DNA of 64,000 bases from Draconibacterium mangrovi (lineage in GTDB: Bacteria > Bacteroidota > Bacteroidia > Bacteroidales > Prolixibacteraceae), in assembly GCF_010586825.1 (NCBI RefSeq), contig NZ_JAAAGB010000004.1, positions 62,001 through 126,000 of the forward strand. The letters are read 5' to 3'. The notes below the pieces were generated by a model. The model saw only the letters and a list, made by a program, of their open reading frames with translations. It did no database searches and had not been told where the DNA came from. The position numbers were made by a program, and so were the translations under genes. Shown here in pieces: positions 1 through 9,466 of this stretch. Each line of letters starts with the position of its first letter. Within the stretch, counting starts at the first letter, position 1.

Positions 1-2493
1 GAGGTAAAGGATGTTGAGGTGGAGCTAAAACAACTGTTCGATGCCCAAAAAGGAAATAACGATCAGTTTTTGATCGGGAAATCGCTGGCTGCAAACGAAA
101 CCTCGCTGGATGCGAAGCTGCACGATTTCCGCATCTACCGTATTCCTTTAAACCGACGACAAATTGGATGGATTAACTTTAGTGCCCTGCATAAAGAGGA
201 GGCAGAAGAGATGATGCGTAACAAAGAAGAGCCGGATCTGCCGAAGTTTTCGGAAACAACACCACAGCTATATACCCAGTATTTAACCGGCGTTGAAACG
301 ATTGAAGTGGAAACCGAAGTGGGTTTTCTGCCACGTTTGCCACGTTTTGTAAAAGGCGTTTACAGTAACAATTTGGAGGGGCCTGAGGTACGTGTGCTTT
401 GGCCTGCCCCCGAAGATAACAGCGAAGTGCAAAGTGCCGGAAAATACACCGTAACCGGACGAGTTGCCGGAACCGATATTCAACCCACGGCAATTGTTAC
501 GGTAGTTGAACACGATCATCATCATCATGCTCCGCACCGCACGCTGGAGGCTTTTAATTTGGATGAGGTGCAGTTAACAGAAGATGCTCATAACCACGAA
601 ACCAAATTTGTGGAGAACCGCGATAAGTTCGTTAAGGGTTTGCTGGAGACCAATCCAGATAATTTCCTTTACATGTTTCGCAATGCATTTGGTCAGGAAC
701 AACCTGCAGGAGCCAAACCTTTGGGCGTTTGGGACAACCAGGAAACAAAACTTCGCGGTCATGCCACCGGACACTACCTGAGTGCTTTGGCACAGGCTTA
801 TTCGAGTGCTGCTTACGATCCGGCAATCCAGGCTAAGTTTGCCGAAAAAATGGAATACATGGTGAATACCTTGTACGAATTGTCTCAACTATCAGGAACT
901 CCTAAAACTGCCGGTGGTGAGTCGGTATCCGATCCTTTGGCCGTTCCTCCGGGAGCGGGAAAGGATGGTTATGATTCGGATTTAAGCGAAGATGGTATCC
1001 GCACCGACTACTGGAACTGGGGAAAGGGTTTTATCAGTGCCTATCCTCCTGATCAGTTTATTATGCTGGAACACGGTGCAAAATACGGAACCGATAACGA
1101 TAAAGTGTGGGCACCCTACTATACCTTGCACAAAATATTTGCCGGTTTAATGGATATTTACGAAGTGAGTGGCAACGAAAAAGCGCTTGAGATTGTTGAA
1201 GGAATGGGCGACTGGGTACATGCACGTTTAAGCGTGGTACCAACCGAAACGCTTATCAGCATCTGGAACACCTACATTGCCGGCGAATTTGGCGGAATGA
1301 ACGAAGCACTGGCACGATTAAGCCGCCTCACCAACGATAAGAGTTACCTTGAAACCGCTAAGTTATTCGATAACATCCGCGTATTTTTTGGCGATGCCGA
1401 ACATTCGCACGGTTTGGCTAAAAACGTTGATATGTTCCGCGGATTGCATGCCAACCAGCACATCCCGCAAATTATGGGTGCGCTTGAAATCTATCGCGAT
1501 TCGCAGGACCCGGAGTATTTCGATATAGCCGATAACTTCTGGAATAAAGCCACCGGAGATTACATGTACAGTATTGGCGGTGTGGCAGGAGCCCGTAACC
1601 CAGCAAACGCTGAATGTTTTACTGCTCAGCCGGCAACACTTTACGAAAACGGTTTTGCAGTAGGCGGACAAAACGAAACCTGTGCAACATACAACATGCT
1701 TAAATTAAGCCGCAACCTGTTTTTGTTTAATCAGCAAGCCGAATTGATGGATTATTACGAGCGCGGATTGTACAACCATATTCTGGCATCGGTTGCCGAA
1801 GATAGTCCTGCAAACACCTACCACGTGCCTTTGCGCGCCGGTTCGGTGAAGCATTTTAGCAATGCACATATGGACGGTTTTACCTGCTGCAACGGTACGG
1901 CAATCGAAAGCAACACAAAATTGCAGAACTCGATTTATTTCCACAGTGCCGATAACAAAGCTTTGTATGTAAACCTTTATGTGCCTTCAACCTTAAAATG
2001 GACCGATAAGGATATTACCGTTACGCAAACAACTGCTTACCCAAAAGAAGACCATACAACATTAACCATTAATGGTAGCGGCAAATTCGATTTGAATGTA
2101 CGTGTGCCACACTGGGCTATCAAAGGATTTTTTGTAACCGTTAACGGCAAAAAAGAAGAAATAACAGCAGAACCGGGAACTTACCTTACTATCAGCCGCA
2201 AATGGAAAGACGGCGATAAAGTGGAGCTACGTATGCCATTCCACTTTTACCTGGAGCCGGTAATGGATCAGCAAAATATTGCCAGTTTATTCTACGGACC
2301 GGTATTGCTGGCTGCCCAGGAAGAAGGACCACGAAAAGAATGGCGTAAGGTAACGTTGGATGCAGGAGATATCAGCAAATCGATTTCAGGTGATCCTGAA
2401 AAGCTGGAGTTCGAAATTGACGGAGTAGTTTACAAACCGTTCTACGAAACATACGGCCGTCATTCGGTATACCTTGATGTAAGGCTGAAGTAG
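1..2493 (+). CDS. GH127-type (DUF1680) beta-L-arabinofuranosidase, 5' end cut by window
   Basis: The frame is open from base 1 to the TAG at 2491-2493, so the true start lies upstream; the GTG at 19 is only the first possible start inside the window. The first ~50 residues look like the end of a LamG/concanavalin-like domain (motif DAKLHDFRIYRIPL). An Ig-like (Big_4-type) segment follows at about residues 100-162 (counted from position 19), then a His-rich linker (HDHHHH). The DUF1680 catalytic domain fills the rest. Expected Zn-binding/catalytic residues are visible: Glu532 and Cys533 in AECF, and Cys623-Cys624 in FTCCNG, matching the Glu/Cys cluster of HypBA1. The family removes beta-L-arabinofuranose from plant or glycoprotein glycans; the exact substrate is inference. 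GH146-type specificity is an alternative within the same fold. Confidence 0.85.
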   Translation, partial: EVKDVEVELKQLFDAQKGNNDQFLIGKSLAANETSLDAKLHDFRIYRIPLNRRQIGWINFSALHKEEAEEMMRNKEEPDLPKFSETTPQLYTQYLTGVETIEVETEVGFLPRLPRFVKGVYSNNLEGPEVRVLWPAPEDNSEVQSAGKYTVTGRVAGTDIQPTAIVTVVEHDHHHHAPHRTLEAFNLDEVQLTEDAHNHETKFVENRDKFVKGLLETNPDNFLYMFRNAFGQEQPAGAKPLGVWDNQETKLRGHATGHYLSALAQAYSSAAYDPAIQAKFAEKMEYMVNTLYELSQLSGTPKTAGGESVSDPLAVPPGAGKDGYDSDLSEDGIRTDYWNWGKGFISAYPPDQFIMLEHGAKYGTDNDKVWAPYYTLHKIFAGLMDIYEVSGNEKALEIVEGMGDWVHARLSVVPTETLISIWNTYIAGEFGGMNEALARLSRLTNDKSYLETAKLFDNIRVFFGDAEHSHGLAKNVDMFRGLHANQHIPQIMGALEIYRDSQDPEYFDIADNFWNKATGDYMYSIGGVAGARNPANAECFTAQPATLYENGFAVGGQNETCATYNMLKLSRNLFLFNQQAELMDYYERGLYNHILASVAEDSPANTYHVPLRAGSVKHFSNAHMDGFTCCNGTAIESNTKLQNSIYFHSADNKALYVNLYVPSTLKWTDKDITVTQTTAYPKEDHTTLTINGSGKFDLNVRVPHWAIKGFFVTVNGKKEEITAEPGTYLTISRKWKDGDKVELRMPFHFYLEPVMDQQNIASLFYGPVLLAAQEEGPRKEWRKVTLDAGDISKSISGDPEKLEFEIDGVVYKPFYETYGRHSVYLDVRLK

Positions 2494-2528
2494 TCAGACT
2501 CTTTAGGGGTACAAACATACTTTAATGG

Positions 2529-2570
2529 AAAAATCCGATTCGTATATGTTATTTACGGATCGGATTTTTT
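2529..2570 (+). terminator. Rho-independent terminator after the GH127 gene
   Basis: AAAAATCCGAT (2529-2539) pairs with ATCGGATTTTT (2559-2569), followed by a T run. It lies 36 bases after the stop codon and reads as a terminator on the plus strand. Confidence 0.7.
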
Positions 2571-2676
2571 CGTAATGGCATTCGCCATTTAGGAAAATGA
2601 ACAATGTAAGAGTGCCAAAGGTGCGTAGTCCGTTTATTGGGTACACAGGAAGGAAAGATTAAATCCATTAGCACAA

Positions 2677-2706
2677 AAAAAGCCGCTTCAAAACGAAGCG
2701 GCTTTT
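2677..2706 (-). terminator. Rho-independent terminator of nifJ
   Basis: The stem AAAAGCCGCTTC/GAAGCGGCTTTT has a short loop and lies 20 bases past the nifJ stop. Read on the minus strand it ends in seven T residues. Together with the 2529-2570 hairpin it separates two converging genes. Confidence 0.8.
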
Positions 2707-2726
2707 CTATATAGCTCGAATAATTT

Positions 2727-5700
2727 CTATTCTTCTCCTTCTTCAGGTTTTGAATAATCCATAGCTGCCATACGTACGTACGACTGGTAACGCCATTTTG
2801 CGTTAACCTCAGCAGCTGCAAACAATTCATCAGCTTCAGCAGGGAACGATTTCTTCAATGAAGTATAACGAACCTCGCCGTTCAGGAAGTCCTGGAATTT
2901 GTTCCATTCCGGTGTTTTCGAATCCAATTGGAATGGATTTTTACCTTCGTCTTCCAACAGTGGATTGTAGCGGAACAGGTGCCAGTATCCTGACTCAACA
3001 GCTTTTTTCTCCTCTTCCTGGGTACGTCCCATGCTGGCACGCAATCCGTGGTTGATACATGGAGAATAAGCGATAATGATAGAAGGACCTGGGTAAGCTT
3101 CAGCTTCTTTCAGTGCTTTAAAGTACTGCGACTGGTTAGCTCCCATGGCAACTTGTGCAACGTATACGTAACCGTAGCTCATCATCATAGCGCCAAGGTC
3201 TTTTTTACGTACTTTTTTACCCGATGCAGCAAATTTGGCCACAGCACCTACAGGAGTTGCTTTACTCGACTGACCACCGGTGTTAGAGTAAACCTCGGTA
3301 TCCATTACCAATACGTTTACATCTTCGCCGCTTGCCATTACGTGGTCTAAACCACCATAACCGATGTCGTATGCCCATCCGTCGCCACCAAATACCCAAA
3401 TCGATTTTTTAACCAGGTATTGTTTCAACGATAGGATGTCTTTAGCATACTGGCTGTTGCTGTCTTTAATAACATCAAGTACTTTATTTGTAGCAACAAC
3501 AGAACCTTCGGCATTGTCTTTTTTCTCCAGCCATTCGCCAAATACTTCTTTCTCTGCGTCAGAAGCACCATTTGAAAGAGCAGTAGTCATAATGTCGGCA
3601 ATGCGGCTACGTTGTGCGTTAACACCTTCAGAAAAACCAAAACCGTATTCGGCGTTGTCTTCGAAAAGTGAGTTAGCCCAGGCCGGACCATGACCCGACT
3701 CTTTGTGTTTACAGTATGGAGTTGACGGAGCAGAACCACCATAGATTGAAGAACAACCTGTAGCGTTGGCAACCATCATCCGCTCGCCGTAAAGCTGAGT
3801 GATCAGTTTAATGTATGGAGTTTCACCACAACCTGCACAAGCTCCCGAGAACTCGAACAATGGCTGAGCGAACTGTGAGTTTTTAACTGATTTTGTTTTG
3901 TCAACAACAGTTTCTTTAACTGTAACTTTTTTGTCCATGAAATCCCAACGACCAACTTCAGCCTGCTGAGTTGCAAGCGGCTTCATAATCAGCGATTTCT
4001 CTTTCGAAGGACAAACATCGGCACAGTTACCACAACCTGTACAGTCAAGTGGCGATACCTGGATACGGAAACTCAATCCACCAAATACTTTGGCAGGAGT
4101 TGCTGTTTTTGTTTCAGTACCGGCAGGTGCAGCAGCAACTTCTTCTTCTGTCATCAGGAACGGACGAATAGCTGCGTGAGGACAAACGTAAGCACACTGG
4201 TTACACTGAATACAGTTTTCCGACTGCCATTCAGGAACGTTCACTGCGATACCACGTTTTTCGTAAGCTGCTGTTCCGAGTGGGAATTGTCCATCTTCTG
4301 AACCGGCAAAAGTAGAAACAGGAAGATCGTCACCTTTTTGTGCGTTGATTACGTCAACCACTTTAGTAATGTATTCCGGACGATCGGCATCAGCAGCTGC
4401 TTCTTTAGCAACAACAATGTTTGCCCATTCAGCAGGAACTTCAACTTTTACTACGTTTTTACCACCGGCGTCAACCGCTGCGTAGTTCATGTTTACAATG
4501 TGCTCGCCTTTTTTACCGTACGATTTTACAATGGCAGCTTTCATTTGCTCAACAGCCAGTTCGTAAGGAATCACTTCTGTGATTTTAAAGAAAGCCGATT
4601 GCATAATGGTGTTGGTACGAGTTCCCAAACCAATCTCTTCACCCAGTTTAGTACCGTTAATGATGTAGAAATTGATTTCGTTTTCGGCCAAATATTTCTT
4701 CATTGCGTCAGGCAACTGTTTTTTGGTTTCTTCTGCATCGTTAATAGAGTTCAGCAAGAAAGAACCACCTTTTTTCAGGCCTTTAAGCACGTCGTACATA
4801 TTAACATATGCCGGAACGTGACAAGCAACAAAGTCAGGAGTGGTAACGAGGTAAGTTGATCGGATTGGTTTATCCCCGAAGCGTAAGTGTGAACAAGTGA
4901 AACCTCCCGACTTTTTCGAGTCGTACTGGAAGTATCCCTGACAATATTTATCTGTTGCGTCACCAATAATTTTAATCGAGTTTTTGTTTGCACCAACAGT
5001 ACCGTCAGAACCCAAACCGTAGAATTTAGCCTGGTAAGTTCCTTCAGGAGTCATGTTGATTTCTTCTTTCAACGGAAGTGATTTGAAAGTCACATCATCA
5101 ACGATACCGATTGTGAAGTTGCCTTTTGGCTCATTCATTTCAAGGTTTTCGTATACTGAAAGAATTTGTGAAGGAGTAGTATCTTTTGATCCTAAACCGT
5201 AACGTCCACCAACAATTACAGGAGCATTTTCTTTTCCGTAGAATTGTGATTGTACATCAAGGAATAATGGCTCTCCGGTTGATCCCGGTTCAGCAGCACG
5301 GTCTAATACAGCAATACGTTTTACTGAATCAGGTAAAGCTTCAACAAAGTGTTTTGCTGAGAATGGGCGGAACAAGTGTACCGACAATAAACCTACTTTT
5401 TTACCTTGAGCTGCCAGGTAGTCGATAGTTTCTTTAATGGTTTCGGTAACCGAACCCATTGCAATAATGATGTTTTCAGCATCAGGTGCACCATAATATG
5501 TGAAAGGACGGTATTTTCTACCTGTCAGTTCGCTAATCTGGTCCATATAATCAGCAACGATATCAGGAACTGCATCGTAGAATTTGTTTGCTGATTCTTT
5601 TGCCTGGAAGAAAATATCAGGGTTTTGAGCTGTACCGCGGGTTACAGGATTTTCAGGATTTAACGCACGATTGCGGAATGCCTGAATTGCTTCCTGGTCA

Positions 5701-6290
5701 ACCAAAGGTCTCATGTCTTCCATGTCGATTGCTTCAATCTTCTGAACCTCGTGCGAAGTACGGAATCCGTCGAAGAAAGCAAGGAAAGGAACTCTTGATT
5801 TCAATGTTGCTAAGTGTGCAACACCTGCAAGGTCCATTTCTTCCTGTACTGAACCTGAAGCCAACATTGCAAAACCTGTTTGACGGGCAGCGTAAACGTC
5901 GCTGTGGTCGCCAAAAATTGATAATGCGTGACCGGCTAAGGCACGTGCACTTACGTGAAATACTGTTGGTAATAACTCACCTGCAATTTTGTACATGTTA
6001 GGGATCATTAATAATAAACCCTGTGATGCAGTGTAAGTAGAAGTTAAGGCACCCGATTGCAGTGCTCCGTGAACAGCACCGGCAGCACCGGCTTCACTTT
6101 GCATTTCTGCCAAACGTACTGGGCGACCAAACATATTTTTCTTTCCAAAAGCAGCCCATTCATCAACGTACTCAGCCATGGTTGACGACGGAGTGATCGG
6201 ATAAATACAGGCGACTTCGCTGAACATGTAACTCATATACGCGGCAGCGTAGTTTCCGTCACATGTTACCATCTTTTTTTGTTTTGCCAT
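2727..6290 (-). CDS. nifJ: Pyruvate:ferredoxin (flavodoxin) oxidoreductase
   Basis: This is a full-length 1187-residue single-chain PFOR. It oxidatively decarboxylates pyruvate with CoA to acetyl-CoA and CO2 and reduces ferredoxin or flavodoxin in the cytoplasm. The N-terminal pyrimidine-binding TPP motif YPITPSS is at residues 30-36. Two ferredoxin-type 4Fe-4S motifs (CIQCNQCAYVCP near 695-706, CTGCGNCADVCP near 750) are present. The proximal cluster motif CAGCGETPY is near 815, and the TPP/Mg motif GDGWAYDIGYGG with downstream NTGGQSSKATP is near 967-1005. Length and domain order match E. coli NifJ and Desulfovibrio PFOR. It is transcribed alone, with its own terminator. The rnf operon on the same strand nearby would be a natural sink for its reduced ferredoxin. 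Confidence 0.97.
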   Translation of the reverse strand: MAKQKKMVTCDGNYAAAYMSYMFSEVACIYPITPSSTMAEYVDEWAAFGKKNMFGRPVRLAEMQSEAGAAGAVHGALQSGALTSTYTASQGLLLMIPNMYKIAGELLPTVFHVSARALAGHALSIFGDHSDVYAARQTGFAMLASGSVQEEMDLAGVAHLATLKSRVPFLAFFDGFRTSHEVQKIEAIDMEDMRPLVDQEAIQAFRNRALNPENPVTRGTAQNPDIFFQAKESANKFYDAVPDIVADYMDQISELTGRKYRPFTYYGAPDAENIIIAMGSVTETIKETIDYLAAQGKKVGLLSVHLFRPFSAKHFVEALPDSVKRIAVLDRAAEPGSTGEPLFLDVQSQFYGKENAPVIVGGRYGLGSKDTTPSQILSVYENLEMNEPKGNFTIGIVDDVTFKSLPLKEEINMTPEGTYQAKFYGLGSDGTVGANKNSIKIIGDATDKYCQGYFQYDSKKSGGFTCSHLRFGDKPIRSTYLVTTPDFVACHVPAYVNMYDVLKGLKKGGSFLLNSINDAEETKKQLPDAMKKYLAENEINFYIINGTKLGEEIGLGTRTNTIMQSAFFKITEVIPYELAVEQMKAAIVKSYGKKGEHIVNMNYAAVDAGGKNVVKVEVPAEWANIVVAKEAAADADRPEYITKVVDVINAQKGDDLPVSTFAGSEDGQFPLGTAAYEKRGIAVNVPEWQSENCIQCNQCAYVCPHAAIRPFLMTEEEVAAAPAGTETKTATPAKVFGGLSFRIQVSPLDCTGCGNCADVCPSKEKSLIMKPLATQQAEVGRWDFMDKKVTVKETVVDKTKSVKNSQFAQPLFEFSGACAGCGETPYIKLITQLYGERMMVANATGCSSIYGGSAPSTPYCKHKESGHGPAWANSLFEDNAEYGFGFSEGVNAQRSRIADIMTTALSNGASDAEKEVFGEWLEKKDNAEGSVVATNKVLDVIKDSNSQYAKDILSLKQYLVKKSIWVFGGDGWAYDIGYGGLDHVMASGEDVNVLVMDTEVYSNTGGQSSKATPVGAVAKFAASGKKVRKKDLGAMMMSYGYVYVAQVAMGANQSQYFKALKEAEAYPGPSIIIAYSPCINHGLRASMGRTQEEEKKAVESGYWHLFRYNPLLEDEGKNPFQLDSKTPEWNKFQDFLNGEVRYTSLKKSFPAEADELFAAAEVNAKWRYQSYVRMAAMDYSKPEEGEE

Positions 6291-6355
6291 CTTTATTCGT
6301 CTTTAATTTATTTAGTTTAAAATTGATATTCTAATCTTGATCCCGGATTCTGCAA

Positions 6356-7537
6356 CTAGTACAGGAATCCAAAGAGCCATAGTGGAATTTTGTGTCCCTG
6401 GCCAACTTCAATTACATCAGCGGCGGCATAAATTCCTTTTTCGGGTTTCAGTTTCCGTCCGCCAACATTGAACTTGTATTTTCCGTTGACACAAAAATCG
6501 GCAACCGGCGATTTCGCCAGCTGGCATACATAGCCAACCTGGTTGTAAAAGAACGTTTGTCGAACCGTGGCTTTATCGTAATTATTCGGAGCAATAGCGT
6601 TTAGCAGGTTGGTGTTGTGCATGTACACTTTGTCCGGCTTTTTCATCTGGTCGTCATCACTTCCGCCGTTTTCATAAAGCAGGTTGATCAGTCGGGCATT
6701 TTTTAAATATTTCAGGTAATTCATAATTGTTGCACGCGACGTTTCAACCGAAGTAGCTAATTTACTAACATTTGGTGTAAAAGGCGTTTCAGAAGCGATG
6801 ATGTGCAGCAGTTTTCTGAGTTTTGGGAGGTATTTAAATTCAATCTGGTTGATGTATGGAACATCGATCTCAAGGGCCAGGTTGATATTCTTTAACAACT
6901 TGTCGATATAAAAATTCGGATCGTGAATGTAGTAGGGGAAATAACCGTGTCGTAAATAATCGTCGAAATATGCCAGCGGTTTAATCTCGTCAACCACTTT
7001 TTGAGCAATTTCAATGTGGTTGTTCAGTATTTCCTCCAGGGTGTAAGTTGTAAAATTACTTCCTGTTTCATGATTCAGGTATTCGCGAAATGATAGTCCT
7101 TCGAGATGGTAAATGCTGGCCATTCCTTCCAAATCAGGATTATCTTCGGTAATACGCAACACCGGCGACGAAGTGAAAATGATCTTCAGGTCAGGAATTT
7201 CATCCAGACATTTGCGCAAATCGGCCGACCAGTCAGGGTATTTCTGAATCTGATCGAGCAACAGTAATTTTCCACCGCGTTTTGCAAATTCGTCGGCAAA
7301 AGAGCTGATCTTACGTTTGGTGAAATAGAAATTATTCAAATTAAGATACAGTACTTCGTTGCTGTCGGGGTGATACTTTTTTATATAGTCGAGCAAAAAA
7401 GTTGTTTTTCCAACACTCCTGAATCCTTTGATACAGATAAGCCTTTGGTTCCAATCGATATTGTTCATCAGCTCTCTCTGGATGGTATCTTTTGAACCCT
7501 GAAGTAATGACTTATGTACTTGTTGAAAAAATTCCAA
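6356..7537 (-). CDS. AAA-type ATPase of the AAA_14/DUF4143 kind with altered Walker B
   Basis: The 393-residue protein belongs to the family of large solitary prokaryotic P-loop ATPases with an N-terminal AAA_14-like domain and a C-terminal winged-helix/DUF4143-like part. Walker A is GFRSVGKTT (residues 38-46). The Walker B strand is LLLLDQ (91-96), where relatives usually have DE; the catalytic-base position is Gln96. The sensor strand reads IIFTSSPVL rather than the usual FTGSS. A helix-turn-helix-like stretch is near residue 258-280 (SKLATSVETSRATIMNYL). Cellular role is unknown for this family; ATP binding with poor hydrolysis is inferred from the Gln. It sits between rnfA and nifJ with its own putative promoter, so is probably not part of either unit. 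Confidence 0.75.
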   Translation of the reverse strand: MEFFQQVHKSLLQGSKDTIQRELMNNIDWNQRLICIKGFRSVGKTTFLLDYIKKYHPDSNEVLYLNLNNFYFTKRKISSFADEFAKRGGKLLLLDQIQKYPDWSADLRKCLDEIPDLKIIFTSSPVLRITEDNPDLEGMASIYHLEGLSFREYLNHETGSNFTTYTLEEILNNHIEIAQKVVDEIKPLAYFDDYLRHGYFPYYIHDPNFYIDKLLKNINLALEIDVPYINQIEFKYLPKLRKLLHIIASETPFTPNVSKLATSVETSRATIMNYLKYLKNARLINLLYENGGSDDDQMKKPDKVYMHNTNLLNAIAPNNYDKATVRQTFFYNQVGYVCQLAKSPVADFCVNGKYKFNVGGRKLKPEKGIYAAADVIEVGQGHKIPLWLFGFLY

Positions 7538-7591
7538 TGTTTACGATTTTAGATTAATATGAGCGATGTAGATTTTGCAATCTGTACATAG

Positions 7592-7599
7592 CAAATTTA
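7592..7599 (-). promoter_or_regulatory. Putative -7 box for the AAA ATPase gene
   Basis: On the minus strand the sequence is TAAATTTG, an exact match to the Bacteroidota -7 consensus TAnnTTTG, about 55 bases upstream of the start codon. No clear -33 TTG was seen. Confidence 0.4.
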
Positions 7600-7627
7600 A
7601 TAAAATTGTGTAAGGCGTGCATGTTTA

Positions 7628-7646
7628 TTTTGTCACTATGACAAAA
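7628..7646. promoter_or_regulatory. Inverted repeat TTTTGTCA-CTA-TGACAAAA
   Basis: A perfect 8-bp inverted repeat with a 3-bp centre lies between rnfA and the ATPase gene, centred roughly 50 bases upstream of the start site predicted from the -7 box at 7592. The size and spacing suit a dimeric activator such as a CRP/FNR-family protein. It has no T run, so a terminator for rnf is less likely. Confidence 0.35.
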
Positions 7647-7684
7647 ATCATAAATGGTTAATATTGGGTTAATCTAGAACTAAC

Positions 7685-8257
7685 TTACACTAAGCCAGAG
7701 AATCCCATAAAAGCCATTGCAAGAATACCGGCAGCAATTAACGCAATTGGAGTACCTTTTAAACCTTTTGGTACATTCTGCAGATCGAGGTGCTCGCGAA
7801 TCCCTGCAAAGATGATCAGTGCCAATCCAAAACCAATGGCATGCGAAGTTGAAAAAATAACGCCTTCCAGCAGGTTAAATTCGTTTTGCACAGTAAGAAT
7901 AGCAACACCTAAAATAGCACAGTTGGTAGTAATAAGCGGCAAGAAAATTCCCAGTGCCTGGTAGAGTGGAGGACTTACTTTTTTCAGAATGATCTCCACC
8001 ATTTGCACCAACGATGCGATTACCAAAATAAAGGCTATGGTTTGCAAAAATCCTAAACCGAATTTTTCCAACACATAGTTTTGGATCAGGTAAGTTACAA
8101 TTGTTGCCAAAATCATGACAAAGGCAACAGCGCCTGTCATACCAATACCGGTCGACACTTTTTTGGAAACACCCAAAAACGGGCAAATTCCCAAAAACTG
8201 CATTAAAACAATGTTGTTTACAAGTATGGCGCCTATTACAATTACTAAATAGTTCAT
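7685..8257 (-). CDS. rnfA: Rnf complex subunit A
   Basis: The 190-residue integral membrane protein has about six hydrophobic segments and matches RnfA/NqrE. With RnfE it forms the membrane core that passes electrons across the membrane. The conserved half-membrane cysteines are present in FLGICPFLG and TTNCAILG, which bind the intramembrane iron-sulfur centre in this family. It is the last gene of the rseC-rnfBCDGEA operon, 11 bases after rnfE, with a good ribosome-binding site (GAGGAT) in that gap. Confidence 0.96.
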   Translation of the reverse strand: MNYLVIVIGAILVNNIVLMQFLGICPFLGVSKKVSTGIGMTGAVAFVMILATIVTYLIQNYVLEKFGLGFLQTIAFILVIASLVQMVEIILKKVSPPLYQALGIFLPLITTNCAILGVAILTVQNEFNLLEGVIFSTSHAIGFGLALIIFAGIREHLDLQNVPKGLKGTPIALIAAGILAMAFMGFSGLV

Positions 8258-8268
8258 CTTTTATCCTC

Positions 8269-8853
8269 CTAATTCTTTTTCATTCGGTTGATCAATGCAA
8301 TCAGGTAACCAAGAACAATAAATGCTCCCGGGGCCAGCACAAATACAAGAGTTACATAGTTCTCGGGGTAAATGGTAATGTTGAATAATTTACCGCTTCC
8401 GAGAATTTCTCTGATACTTCCCAGTAAAACCAGGGCGAAAGTAAATCCTAAACCAATACCTATTCCGTCGATTGCTGAGGAGCCAACATTGTTTTTTGAG
8501 GCGAAAGCTTCGGCACGACCCAGTACGATACAGTTTACCACGATTAACGGAATAAACAGCCCGAGGCTTTTGTACAAAGCAGGAACAAAAGCCTGCATCA
8601 ATAATTGTACAACCGTAACAAATGCGGCAATAATTACAATAAAACTCGGAATTCTGACTTTCTCAGGAATGGCATTCTTTACCAACGAGATAACGATGTT
8701 CGACATCATTAAAACAAAGGTTGTTGCAAGACCCATTCCCAGCCCGTTAATGGCCGACGATGTTACCCCAAGAGTAGGGCACATTCCGAGTACCAGAACA
8801 AATACCGGATTTTCCTTTATAAAACCTTTTGTAAAATTTTTCCACTGATTCAT
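8269..8853 (-). CDS. rnfE: Rnf complex subunit E
   Basis: The 194-residue polytopic membrane protein is paralogous to RnfA and pseudo-symmetric with it. The paired cysteine motifs [10 protein letters not shown] and VVNCIVLG are intact. The short cytoplasmic N-terminus ([16 protein letters not shown]) is typical of RnfE/NqrD. It starts nine bases after the rnfG stop and precedes rnfA, as in other rnf operons. Confidence 0.96.
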   Translation of the reverse strand: MNQWKNFTKGFIKENPVFVLVLGMCPTLGVTSSAINGLGMGLATTFVLMMSNIVISLVKNAIPEKVRIPSFIVIIAAFVTVVQLLMQAFVPALYKSLGLFIPLIVVNCIVLGRAEAFASKNNVGSSAIDGIGIGLGFTFALVLLGSIREILGSGKLFNITIYPENYVTLVFVLAPGAFIVLGYLIALINRMKKN

Positions 8854-8862
8854 AACACGAAA

Positions 8863-9465
8863 TTATTGTCCGGAATCTCCGGTGGTTTTATTGTTTTCGT
8901 AAGTACTGTATGCTCTTTTTAATGCATCAAGAAAAGCGCGAGAGCTAATTGTAGAGGCGGTAATCGCATCGATGTCTCCTCCGTCTTTCGAAACGGTGAA
9001 ATTGGTCGTTTCAGGGTTTTTACCGATTACGTACTGGTTTGGTTTTTCAGGATTGTTGAACCACACCGACATTTTAGAACCCAACCCGGGAGTTTCGGCA
9101 TGTTCCAAAACGGAGTAACCCGAAAAGTTACCGTCTTTGTCAATACCGGCCATAATGGAAATAAATCCGCTAAAACCACTTTTTGTATAGGTTTTTATGG
9201 CTGTTCCAACCAGTTCTCCATTTTTATAGGCCGGGAAAAATTCCAGTGAGTCTTGTCCTTCTCCCGGACTAAACACCATTGTTTCTCCCAACTCGTCAAA
9301 TTCGGGCAATACCGTTTTAATTGCCTCGGTTTGTGCTTTTAATTTTGCTACCTCGATCGGGCCTTTTGTAAAATCGTATACAAAACCCAAAACTGCCGCC
9401 GCAATACCTGTTACCAGAACAAGCGTAAGCACCATATTTATAAAACTCGATTCTCGTTTTGCCAT
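8863..9465 (-). CDS. rnfG: Rnf complex subunit G, FMN-carrying
   Basis: The protein has one N-terminal membrane helix (about residues 8-30) and a periplasmic FMN-binding domain, 200 residues from the chosen ATG. A TTG five codons earlier also opens the frame. The ATG at 9465 is preferred because GGAGGA lies just upstream, inside the 3' end of rnfD, and the ATG follows the rnfD stop after one base, suggesting translational coupling. The covalent flavin motif reads DAITASTIS (residues 166-174) instead of the usual SGAT; the modified Thr is retained (Thr172). Rnf-bound FMN here accepts electrons from the membrane part of the complex. Confidence 0.95.
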   Translation of the reverse strand: MAKRESSFINMVLTLVLVTGIAAAVLGFVYDFTKGPIEVAKLKAQTEAIKTVLPEFDELGETMVFSPGEGQDSLEFFPAYKNGELVGTAIKTYTKSGFSGFISIMAGIDKDGNFSGYSVLEHAETPGLGSKMSVWFNNPEKPNQYVIGKNPETTNFTVSKDGGDIDAITASTISSRAFLDALKRAYSTYENNKTTGDSGQ

Positions 9466-9466
9466 T

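Noticed and set aside
2549-2830. Minus-strand open frame overlapping the nifJ terminator
   Set aside because: It runs through two terminators and out of frame into nifJ; not a plausible gene.
4338-4859. Plus-strand open frame (173 codons) opposite nifJ
   Set aside because: Antisense shadow of nifJ; Phe/Val/Cys-rich translation with no recognisable fold.
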